Shown here in pieces: positions 53,366-64,000 of a stretch of 64,000 bases of DNA. The DNA lies in contig JAJNNQ010000137.1 in assembly GCA_027886175.1 (NCBI GenBank), positions 30,366,001 through 30,430,000 on the forward strand. The letters are read 5' to 3'. The notes beneath the pieces are model-generated. The model saw only the letters and a program-made list of their open reading frames with translations. It ran no database searches and was not told the origin of the DNA. A program made the position numbers and the translations under genes. This stretch comes from Phylloscopus collybita (lineage: Eukaryota > Chordata > Aves > Passeriformes > Phylloscopidae). The first letter of the stretch is position 1. Every line of letters starts with the position of its first letter.

Positions 53366-53453
53366 AGTAGTAGTAGTAATAGTAATAATAATATTAATAA
53401 TAATAGTAATAATAATGATGATAATAATAATACCACCACCACCACCACCACCA
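53366..53453 (+). repeat. Compound trinucleotide microsatellite (AGT/AAT/ATG then ACC)
   Basis: About 65 bases of TAG, TAA and ATG units pass abruptly into seven (ACC) units. The minus-strand reading, a poly-Val/poly-Leu string, is a repeat artefact and not a membrane protein. It is likely variable in length between individuals. Confidence 0.92.
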
Positions 53454-56400
53454 TGTTTATTTTGTAAACCTAAATCTTTGAGAAGGTATTAAACACCTAA
53501 ACCTGAACTCTTCCAAGTTGCTCTCCGGTTCTTTGTTTTTGGAGCTACGACAAGCAACACCAGCAAGAGCCTGTTATGCTCCAGCCTATTGGTGTTTCTA
53601 GATTGTACAACCCAGTTAGAAAGGTGGTCCATTGCAAGGAGCTTGTACCTAACAGGTTGAATTATTTATTTGAAGCTAGCACCACAATTGAAGTTTATTC
53701 TTCACAACGTACTTCCACAAAAATGAATTAAAAAATAATTTGAGCGTTTTGTGCTATCTTTAACATATACTATATGCTGATGTTCCTGTCTGAAAGCTTT
53801 GTTATAAATCATCTGGGACAGGAATTTTCACAGCTCTTTTCATTAACATGAATACTGGGAAAAGCAGTGAATGAATAATACTCAAAATTTCAAGCTGATG
53901 GTTTTGATTACAAAAGCTCATCCCATAACTCTATATTTCTGAATATCTCTCAAAATCTTCTGCTTGTTGCTTCTGAATATGCATGGAATGGAGATTGTAA
54001 TTGTGCTGCAGTGCTGTAAAACTGTTCAATTTGTGAGTCTTTGAAATCTTGTACATCTCTATCTTCTGCAACGAAAAAGGAAATCAGAACATAAAATTAA
54101 CTTTTTTCCATCAAAATAGCCTGTAACATCTAGTACTCCTTTAAACAAGAGATGGAATATGATGGCAAATGGTAGAGCTATCTGAAATTGCCTGTATTTG
54201 CTCTTCTATTATGTGCTTGTGGTAATTGAAATTAGGTAGAGGTTGAATACCAGCAGGTGTCTTACTTTCAATTCATTTTTTAAAAAATAAGACAGCAATG
54301 AATGCTAAAAAATATGTACACATATGCCGATAGGAAGACATTTGACACACTTGATACAACTGTTACTTTTCAGAAAATGTGAAACATTTTTGGCTGCTAA
54401 TTATCCCCATTTCATGTATGTGAATAACAGCAGAGAATTAAGAAGTGGAAGTATTTTGATACAACAAAATATTCTTTATATGTTAATGTGAATTCCAGAA
54501 GGTTTTTGCAGTTTGACTGTAGTGCTTGCTGAGCAACTGCTGTTACTGAAATGAGCTGCAATAACAAGAGCTTAATGGTTAGCTTTGGTACAGGGAGACT
54601 CACGGGAGCCAGGAACTTACATAGAGTACAAGTCAAAGGGGCAACTTTTCAGATTTTTTCCTAAATATAGCTCTTTCTGGCAACCCCAGAAGTTAAACAA
54701 GCATTGGATGTTGTCATTAGAGTTTCTGGGTGAGATTGGAGGTATGTGAGAGACTCCACCCTGAGCTCCCATGGAGGTCAGGGCCAGAGAGCAGAGGTGA
54801 GGGGTAGGTGAGGTGGGGTTTGCACCCACACAGAACTGAGTAATACAGAGTTTGGATAACTCAGTGACAGTCTATCTTGATATAATCCTAAGGGATGAGG
54901 CCAGAGAAGTGAAAGAAAGCATGAGTTATGTCAATATTGGATTTATCTAGATTTCTTTCATGCTCTTGATTTTTGCTGTGCATGACAAGGATGTGCAGCC
55001 CCTCCTGTCTCGTGCTGTGAATTAGAGCTGTATTCTTGCCTCTTGTTGGTTGTGAGGATTTTGACATGGGAAAGTTTTCCAGATACTTAATTTGAAAATT
55101 TTCCCTCTTTGTCTCTGAAAAAATAAATCTCTCTTGCTGGTTTTAAAACCCATTTGAATATTAAAACAGCTGGATTTTTATTTTATCTCATCAAATAGAC
55201 TGTGCCCTGCAAATGCAACTTTAGCTTATCATGGGCTGCTTATGGATTGGGGATAAGCTTGGCAAGAGTATGGATGAAAAGAACAGAAAAGAATGTCTCA
55301 TGATTTTATGAATTCTTTTCTTTGATGTTTCAGAAAGAAACCAAATTTGCTACATAGAACTATTAAAAAAAAGAAGCCAAAGGATTAGGGGGTAACTGGT
55401 GAAGTCAACCTCTTTTCTTCCTTCTCCCATCAAACATCCTCTACTAACCTGGCTGGGATTCCTCCTGAGATGGTGATTTGCAACCCGCCTCTGAATTGGA
55501 CCTGTTTCCCCCTCTGTGAGCTTGTTTTATCTGCTGGGAATAGGAAATTGGGTGGAATGTCTCCTGCAGCTTTGGAGTAACAACATGTTGTCTAGTGGCA
55601 CAAAAAATACCGTACCTCAATAAAGGTTAATATTTGTCATCAATTAAAAAAATATTTTGTTCCATTCTTCTGTTCTCATTGTACCTCAACTCTCAGCCAT
55701 CATGAGAGACACTATGGGTAGCTTCTGAGAAGAACAGTCTAGGAAGAACAGTACTGGTTGCATGCTCCTACTGCCCTTCCATTCCCTACTGCAGGATTTA
55801 GCAGCTGAAGATGTTTGCCAGTAGCAATATTTGGTGCAAAGACTGCTATACTGTGTTTAATAGTGATGAACAGAAATTGACTCTGCCCTAATGTATTAGT
55901 CCAAAGAAGAAAAATGAAGAAAAGTGTCATAAGGGACCCTGTATTTCCAGCATCATCTCTGAGACACTGTGTACCCACCACAGAGCACTGTGAATACTCC
56001 CACAAACTTAGTATGGGTTTCCATGCTGGAATGTGACAGGTGCCAGTCCCTGCTCCCATTGGTAACACTGCCAGTGTAGCTGTACCCTGGTGCAGTGGCT
56101 GTTCCCTCTTACATGCAAACATCCTTGTCCTTTTCCATTGGCACAGGGTCTGTGCCATGCTTTTCATGGAAAAACTTTATTCTCCTTTCCCAAAGATAGT
56201 GGTGGTGGTGCCTTGGTGTCATTTCCATGGTGATTAATGTTGGTGATGGCTCCTCCTCAGGTGCCTTGCCAAGGCTTTGCTTGGAGCTGGCTTTAGGCCA
56301 CCTTTGATGGCACCCATCCCTTGCAGAATTAAGTTGCCTGCATTGGGAAGGGAGAGCTACTGGGAAAGATATAGCAGGTTAGTGATTTAATGAGAAATCA

Positions 56401-57512
56401 TGGAAAGGCACAGATCTTCCTTGCATGGGCGTCTGTGAGAAGTGCAGTGGGAGGAAGCAAGAATGTCTCTCATGGCAGAGTCCTGGCTCCTTGAAAGAGC
56501 TGTTAACTCACTTGCCTGACTTACCTTCCCTTGGAGTCAGCAACTACACTGGCTATCCTGAGAGAAGCCAAGGACAAAGGGGCCCTGGTCCATTCTGCTC
56601 CCATCTAGAAGTCTGCTGCCTGTTCTGTGTATACCAGGAACCAGCCCTGTTGGTGTGCTGGCATTTGGTGCAGCCCCTTCCAGGCAGCCACCCCTAAGAA
56701 TTTACCTGGATCCAGCTCCTCATTCATGAAGAGTGATACTTGTCACGGACCAACAGCTGTGGTGAGGTAGGAAGCCCCTCCTGGGGGAAGAAGGCATGGT
56801 CAATTATGGGGTTTTGCCTACCATTAAAGAGTTTCTTCATAGTGAAGAATTACTTATGTAAGCGGATGAGACTTCATTCTCTTGGAGGCCAAGTCAGAAC
56901 TTCATGCATATGTCAGCCTAAGGGGACTTTTGCCCCCTCTCTCCTGTGTCTTCTGTAGGCTTGATCTTTACCCTTTGATCTCCGGATCTACAGGCCTGGA
57001 AAAACAACAGTTTCATTGGGTTGGGGCAGAGCCCTCACATCTTCCAGGCTGTAAATCTGACTATTGTGTTTGAGCATTGCCTGTGATGCCTCTTATCGAG
57101 ATTATTGTTCCACCCTTTCCTGTTTGGTTTCTTTCACAATTCCTTTTGAATGGACTCCCTAGTAAAGAGCTCATCATAAACAAACACATAGAGCTTTGCA
57201 CAATGCAAAATAACATTGATTTCCCAGTTTTCCTCCCCAGCGGTATAAAACATGCACCCCAAATATAAAAGGAAAGAAACCCAAAGGGATGGAAATCATC
57301 CAAGAAAGTCATACTCTCAAGTGGCAAACCAGCACTGGTGTAGCTGAGACCAACCCCCACCCAGTTTCCAGCTTTCCCAGAGTTTTCATAAGTGGGAGAA
57401 GGCAGCGGTGTGCGCCCACAGAGCCCCCCCATCCCACTCCTAGCAGCACCCCCCACCTCGGCCCTCAGCAAGGTCTCATGTTGATTCAGTGTCCTCTAGT
57501 GGCAAACCTGTG

Positions 57513-57528
57513 ACACACACACACACAC
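57513..57528 (+). repeat. (AC)8 microsatellite
   Basis: Eight AC units. Simple repeat. Confidence 0.85.
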
Positions 57529-58666
57529 GAGAACAGTGGGACGTGGGCACTCTGCTTGGCTTCAGGAGAATCAGGAGGACGTGGCCTTGAAGTAACTATC
57601 TTGGGTCTATTGCACAAGTCATCCAAGCCATGGATGCAACGTGTGGCAATGTCGTAGCCAAGAAAGTCACAGTGTTACTGCCATCTGCTCCGGCCCTTGG
57701 AGTTAGACACTCCAAAAAAGGCTTCTGGAGAGTGCTGTCAGGAAAATACTTCAAGACATTCTTATAGGTGAACAAACTGTCCAAATATTTTTGGGATTCT
57801 TCACTATGAATGACTGAGATACTTTCTTAAGGTAGCGTTTACAGCTTCACTTAGGTGAAAGGCACTGTGGCTAAGCTGTAACAATGAGACGGAGCCCCCA
57901 GCTTCCCTGCCACTGGCTGGGAGCCAATTTTGTGGTGCAGCAGCTGCAGCAATGCTCAGGGGGCTATCAGAATGGCCCCAAAATCTCTTGTGTGTATCTC
58001 CGGGAATAGCACACTCATCCTGTTTTTAGCATGTTGGCATAAATTCTTCTTGTCACATTCACTAGCCTTTAATTACTTAAAGTATCATAACAGAACTGTA
58101 TTTAAAGTGCCTTCATTGATCCTCAAAATTTTATTGCAATTTCTTGCTCTTTGTTTTTCCACAACCTCTATTTTCATCCTACCAAATTCTTCTGATCTCT
58201 GTTGTTGGAAGCTATTTCCCGATCTATGATTTAGTGATTTCAAATCTCTCCAGACTCCGGGTATGTTTTCTGTCTGGAGATGGACTCTGGCTAAGCTCAT
58301 TTCTAGTGGTGACATGAAGGCATGACTTGTTATTTTGGCATGCAGCACAAGTCGATAGAGAAATCAGATCAAATGGATCTCTGCATTAGAGGAGCTTCCT
58401 GGAAAAGATGATGCACTTTTAGTTGTTATCACCACAAGCTCACAATTAAAAATATGTCATGACACTACCACTGAGGAATAATGAATCAGCTTCTCAGAAA
58501 TGGAATGTTTATCCACACCAGAACACAACATTTTTAATGGCTGTAAAATGCCCCAGAATATCTTTCTGTGCTGTAAAACCACATAGCAAACCTTTGGCCA
58601 TAATCATTCTCCCACAAATGTGAAATCAAGCACTGTTTAGTGTTTTCCTTAAACAGATGCAGAAAA

Positions 58667-58727
58667 TTTTTTTCTTCTCCTTCCCTCCCTCCTCCTGCTC
58701 CCCCCACCCCTTCTTTTTTTCTGTCCC
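58667..58727 (+). repeat. Polypyrimidine tract
   Basis: Sixty bases of almost only C and T (runs of T, CCTCC and CCCCCC). Such tracts can adopt triplex (H-DNA) structures. No good AG acceptor follows immediately. Confidence 0.75.
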
Positions 58728-60691
58728 TGATGGGCAAAGAAGACTCTATAAAATGTCTGAGGCACTGGTTGGCTGGTTTTATTCACTGAATTGGGACAAA
58801 TCAAGACTGCAAAATTACTTTATTTCTACTTTTGTTTGCACAACGCTTTGCATTGGACAAACTGGTTTGAACATGTCCAATATACTTTTTTCTTTAATAG
58901 TCCTCATTGTTTGGATAAAATGCAGAGGCAATTCTTGGAGGTTGTACAGGAACCCAGACCCTCTCCCAGCCTTACTAAGTGTAAGAACCTACTAAGTTGC
59001 CCAGGACATCCTAACTCTCTGGTCTCAGTGAAATTCCCTTGCAAGGTGGAACCACTTTGGAAACAGGCTTAAGGAGTTCAAAAATAAAGGCTGCTCTTGG
59101 GATCCATCTAGAAGGAAAGCAGCAGCTGCTGTCCACTGGGAGAAACCCAGAACCTGACTCTTTACCCTGGTGGGACAAGCAGAGGACCTGCTGAGGATGG
59201 CAGATGGCTTTATCTAAGATGGTAAAACACCAGGTTGGACCAAGCCACAGCTGTGTAAATACAGGTTTGCTGCTTTCTGCCACTTAGGGATATGTTGGGA
59301 CAAATGCTGAGTTGATGTCTGACCATTTCCAGTGGCAGCAATCACTCCATCACTTCCCTGTCACAGTGGGCTGTAGAAGTGAGCGGCCTGGCCCTTCTGC
59401 ACCATGGTATCCCTTTGTGTTTATCCCTTGCAAGGAATATCCACTTCCAATGCCCCAAACAGAGCATGGCAAACCCCAACCTTGCCCATGTCCCTAAAAG
59501 CCTGGTGCTGGTTTAGCTGGTGCTTGTTGCATTACCTATGCTCCAGGAATGGATAAAAAAGTCAGGGCTCATACTAGAAGGCAGCAGTGAGGTTGCTTTA
59601 GGGCTCCACTGGGGGTATTTTGCCTCAGATGCTCCTAGTTGCTGCTGCACATGGAAGCCCAGGGGAGCTGGGCGCAGCTACCTCTGTGCTAACTGAACTG
59701 GGCTGCTCCTCTGTGTCTGCAGAAATAATGTTCCTTGTAACTCTTGTTAATCTTAGCTTTCCCCAGCATGTTCTGTAAACCTCTCTATAGCTTCCTGCTC
59801 TTTTGCCTAATTACTGGCTGGGTAAGAGGGAAGTGTTTTTTGTGTCTGGCTGGAGACATGGCCAAATAGCCAAATAGACCTGAGGAAGAAGGCTTGATTG
59901 GAAACTTTTATTCTGGTGAAAATTTCAATCTCTTCTCCCTCTAGATGCTGATTTTCATGCAACTCTTAGAAACATTCATTTTTTGAGGTCTGTGAAGTCA
60001 TCTCAGATTGCATTAAAAAAGACAAAAATTGGTCCAGAAAACTGCAGGAAGAGCTGATGGAGAGAGAAAGAGAAATTACGTAATCTTCATTTCCATGGGA
60101 ACCCAGGCTAACAGGAGGATTTTTAGCCTATCAGTCCAATCTGAGTAGTGAAAATATGTAACAGATAATGTGATTTGTGCAACTGTGGGCTGTGACTTTC
60201 AGCACATCTTTATGCCCTCATGCACCTCCACCATCTATTCCTTGTTACCACCCAACCTGACCCTCATCCTTGTGCCAGCAATGCTGTCCCCATGATCTTG
60301 CAGAGAACAGCAGAGTAGCTGTTCTCTGGCCAGCTCTCACTCCCACTCACTTTGTGCATGGCAGGGTAGGGGGAAGCTCTGCAGGGATGTGAAGAAATGT
60401 GTTTTGTGACTGGAGCGTCTAGATCCTACCTTTATGTGCCCAAATTCTCTTCTTGTTGGACCAGAGTTCAAAAGCTGTCAAGGAGCTTTCCAGTGGATCC
60501 ACTGTGAGAGATTCTCAGTGAATTGAGGCACTCTCACATGAAAAACCCCTCACCCTCCTATGACTGATGGACCATGGTTTTAATTTGACCTTTTGCTTCA
60601 GACTACCTAAAAATTTTGCATTTATATTCTGAAGAGTTATTTTGTATGACAACTTAATAATCCTGTATGGTTTTATCTTTCCAAGCACTTA

Positions 60692-60717
60692 TTTTTTTTT
60701 CCTTTTTTTTTTTTTTT
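60692..60717 (+). repeat. T-rich tract (T9-CC-T15)
   Basis: T9, CC, T15. Simple slippage tract. Confidence 0.85.
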
Positions 60718-62284
60718 CCTATATCCTAGAGAAGATGAGCCAGAATTTGATGCCTTGGAGGAAATGGGAAGTTTTCATGCTGTTCTACTAGTGTGATGTC
60801 ACCTTTCTTCTTAATGAGACAAGGCGATGTAGTGATAGTGCATATGCTTTCTTCTGAATAGGGATTTGACAAAAGTTCCCAATTAGCTATTCAGTAAACA
60901 AGAGGACAAAGGCCAGGCCTGATCATGTAACTGCTTAAAAAGCCAGAAGGGTCTGACTTGATAACATATAGATCTGTCTTGACTGATGGTTTAAAACTAT
61001 TTGACTTTGCAAGCTGGTGGAAGAGAGAGTGAAGAAAATCAGATAGTAATCTTGAACATAATGGTTTTTTTAGTTTAATAAAAATACTGTGTATCTTACT
61101 AGTCAGATGGACCAAACTCAGCTACCTAACATTATGATACAACATCACATTAAATAGTGCATATGCATGTGGAAAGAGTAATTTGAGTTGGAAATGATTT
61201 GTAGTCACTCAGGAAATCAGATCTCATTGTGGATAGCTCAGTGAAAACATCTGGTACAGAGGATCAAAGGCAGATACTATTTTGGCTATTGAAAGTAATA
61301 TGATAACATAATGCTTCAATCAATAGTGCTTGGTAGGTTGTGTTCAGTTTCCAATGTAGAGGCACAGGCAAAGAAGCACCTTGGAAGAAACCAGATTTTC
61401 AGAGGTTGTGGTGCTGAAGAGACAGGTGGATGCTGGGCTAACAAGGTGGTTGGGCTCTCCTCCTGATACTGTTGCTGGATTATGGGACACTTAAATCAAG
61501 ACACCATTTACTTATTTGCCATCAGGCAGGCAGTCAGAACTGCTTAATTATGGCAGTAGGAGAGGCTCCAGTGCTAGAAATCTTTACCCCAGGGCTTGAT
61601 TTTTTTATCTCCACAAGAATTCAGGGAGCCCTCTAGTCTGTGCTGACATGAGGAGAGGGTACACAGCAATCCTTAGCCTTAAAATGTATCAGGATCAAAT
61701 AAGAGAGGAAGGAGAACACAAGGAGAAAATGAGTGACAGTTTAGAGATTACATAAAAATTCTAGAAACACCTCTGAGTAGAGGAAGAAGCATGCCAATTA
61801 ATTTCTTACTGAGGAAGACTGGTGAACTGTAATAGACTCAGCAAAAAGCTGTGTTTCTAGTTTATCCACATTTATGTAGCCAGATTATTCAGGTTTAAAA
61901 TCACCAGATAGAAAATATTTTGTCCATGTCTGGAAACTTTTTGTTGTCCTAGAAAGAAATATGTCAGCACCTCTTTTCTTTCCTTTGACCAGTTTACAAA
62001 GAATAAGATGGGTCTGAAACAATCCATGTTAGGGTTTGATTTTTTTTTCCCCAGGTTTCTGGTTACAACATAGTTTTACCCATGAGGGGCTCTGTACATG
62101 CACTAGAATAGCAAATATTTTGATAAATTAGTTGCCTTAACAGGGACTGAAGAATTTTATCATGAGCTAGTGGAGAAATGCAAGTCATAATCAATCTAAG
62201 ATGGATTGGTTTTACTGAGGAGAACAGGAGAATTCTGAGTTAAATCCATTGGGGAAATGTCATTAAGCTTCAGCTGATTAACTT

Positions 62285-62333
62285 ACAGAATCATAGAATT
62301 GTTAAGGTTGTAAAAGATCTCTAAGATCATCAG
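62285..62333 (-). mobile_element. Severely 5'-truncated CR1 LINE fragment (3' end), antisense
   Basis: ACAGAATCATAGAATTGTT and AAGATCTCTAAGATCATC match, with a few changes, the antisense 3' end of CR1 retrotransposons, one of the most frequent motifs in bird genomes (recalled). CR1 copies are usually truncated at the 5' end; here only about 50 bases remain. No reverse transcriptase coding is present. This is the clearest evidence that the source is avian, although crocodilians and turtles also carry CR1. Confidence 0.75.
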
Positions 62334-64000
62334 GTAAGAAGTTCTGTGTCTAGTGAAGTGAAATCAGATGTAGGATTATAAACAAATGCAGGCATTTTTG
62401 CTGCAACAGAGCAAATCCATGAGGATCTGAGGGCTATATTGGAGTGCAAACCAAGCAGCAGTCAGCCATATGCAGAGCCAGAGGAAGCATGGGGAGGCAC
62501 TGCTCTTCCACTGTGCTTGCTTAGCGGCACCAGTGGGCACTGCTAACCTAGCCTCCCATCCTCTGGACTTGCTCTATAAAACTTATTCTGCTATTTTAAA
62601 GTGATTCTGGAGCATATAAACAATATCTGGAATAGCAAATGCAGACAAAGTAGGTGGAGACCAAAGGTGGGCAAAAGAGAAACCCCTGAGGGTTTAGAAA
62701 ACAGGCCCTGTGAAAAAGGCTGAGGACAATATGCAATTATTTGGGTTGAATGTTCTGTTTAAGGCACCTGGGAAAGAAAAAAAAATCAAACATGGAGAGT
62801 GGCTATTTTAGTGAGCTATGCTGAATATTTAGCTTGGGTAGCACATGCCTCAGAATTTCTTGTTGCAAAACCTGCTCCGTATTTGATGTCATGTGCCTGC
62901 CTAGGCCATGTGTTCCCCAATGGCCTACCATCTTGAAATAAGATCTTGGAAGTAGGACAGCTCTGATGCTGTTGATGTGATCACTGTGTTTGCTCCCAGA
63001 GAACCACAATGGGGTTTGGGTTTCAGACATTGGATGGAGGATGATCAGGGCACATCCTGTGGTCCTTGGCAGAATGTGGTATCTAGTACCTATGACAAGA
63101 AAATAAAAAAACGTATTTCATAGTGTTGTGCCATACTATTGCATCAGGAAATGGAGACCCTTTGACAAGGGATTCCTTCCAAGGCTATGTCTTGGCAAAC
63201 AGAGGTCAAGTGGGCTAACCTATGGGACATTATCTTCAAAAGCTCTTCTTAGGTTCTTTTGTGCAGTGAAGTCTAATAATTCACAGGAGGGACATGTAAA
63301 ATGTTAACTTTGTGCTGTCTGAAGACTGTTCAACAACAGCCAGTCTGAAGCAGCCAATCTTTCATGGTCTGGGAGCCAGAAACTGAAAAAAAGTGTGGTA
63401 ATAAAGGGCAGTGGGTCTTAAAGTGCTCAATTTATTATGTCAAAGATTTTATGACCAAACATTGCGCTATTTGTTTGATCTTTGCTTTCTTCAACTCTTT
63501 TGTAAACATAACAGCAAGTATGTTCATTATTATATACAATCATTTGTATATACCAGCAAAATCCTGCTATTACAGCAAACTTACTGGCAATAGTTACCCA
63601 GAGGCAGATCTACACAATGAAGCCATCTAGGATTAGTCTTCCCATGACTGTTTCATGCTACCCTGCAGTACCCATAAGGCTGAAGCTTGGCACATGAACA
63701 CACACTGCTAGCTAACCGCCAGGTGCTGCAGCCTCACCTCAAGTCCTGGAGATGCCTGGACTCTACGTCTCTACTTTCAAGTACACAAACAGGAAAAGGC
63801 TTATTTTAGCAGTTCCCAGCTGCTGTAAGTCATGGTTTTCAGTACTCTCCAGCCTCAAAGGATTATCCCCATTTGCCCAGCCAAATTCAAGTGCTGTGAG
63901 GAACAGCTCAGGTAGTTTTGTGCAAGGCTGCAGAGTGTTATGTCCTCAGATTGTGCCTTTGGAGGGGTAAAAAATGGTCAAACCAGGTGGTACCATAAAG
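62334..64000. other. Gene-free DNA to the window end
   Basis: No supported gene. Short frames at 63364-63630 (88 codons plus) and 62803-63030 (75 codons minus) are unrecognised. A feature running past the window end cannot be excluded. Confidence 0.6.

Larger units (their letters stand above)
39116..62284. other. Long gene-free stretch with simple repeats and a few structured spots
   Basis: About 23 kb without a supported gene. The GC-richer 43150-45130 region holds many overlapping short frames in all phases and no recognisable protein. The largest frames elsewhere, 142 codons at 55739-56167 minus and 136 codons at 57061-57471 minus, are unrecognised and of a size expected by chance. A 390-nt segment at 52632-53021 has good splice-like borders and is discussed among the findings. 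No CpG island or RNA gene was seen. Confidence 0.6.

Noticed and set aside
53245..53454. Minus-strand 69-codon frame with poly-Val/poly-Leu, looking like a membrane segment
   Set aside because: It is the translation of the compound trinucleotide microsatellite.
55739..56167. 142-codon ATG-started minus frame
   Set aside because: A few frames of this length are expected by chance in 64 kb; there is no motif or splice support.

Overview
This window reads as vertebrate nuclear DNA, most probably from a bird. By eye it is about 40% GC and poor in CpG. It has no operon-like packing and no long uninterrupted coding run, and it contains simple-sequence tracts typical of animal chromosomes. The avian call rests on two traces. 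A short fragment at 62285-62333 matches the common CR1 LINE 3' end in antisense. A GC-rich block with an AATAAA signal near 38.5-39.1 kb resembles the LTR of a bird (passerine-type) endogenous retrovirus. Both were recognised from memory, not from a search.

No known protein-coding gene could be identified. Most open frames are shorter than about 150 codons, overlap others in several frames, and look like chance. The window is best read as intergenic or deep intronic sequence, with no CpG island and no recognised tRNA, rRNA or snRNA gene.

Layout. 1-10.1 kb is AT-rich and featureless. 10.1-13.1 kb holds the two longest open frames, both on the minus strand (about 240 and 203 codons), then a plus-strand 405-nt open segment bounded by splice-like signals. 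13.15-13.23 kb is a dense cluster of E-box, MEF2, AP-1 and homeobox-type motifs. 17.74-18.01 kb (minus) is the most exon-like segment: a good acceptor, a 90-codon open run beginning like the end of a membrane segment followed by a basic stop-transfer patch, a stop codon, and a polyadenylation signal about 180 bases on. 18-38.5 kb is mostly blank, with microsatellites and a near-perfect 48-nt palindrome at 37.3 kb. 38.5-39.1 kb is the LTR-like block. 39.1-62.3 kb is mostly blank, with long T and A tracts, overlapping hairpins at 41.8 kb, an E-box cluster at 42.36 kb and a compound trinucleotide repeat at 53.4 kb. The CR1 fragment lies at 62.3 kb.

The candidates do not form an evident pathway. 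I found no convincing undescribed system. The best leads are the 17.74-18.01 kb exon, the minus-strand open frames at 10.1-12.3 kb with a 21-nt microexon-like segment, the two palindromic structures, and the motif cluster at 13.2 kb.
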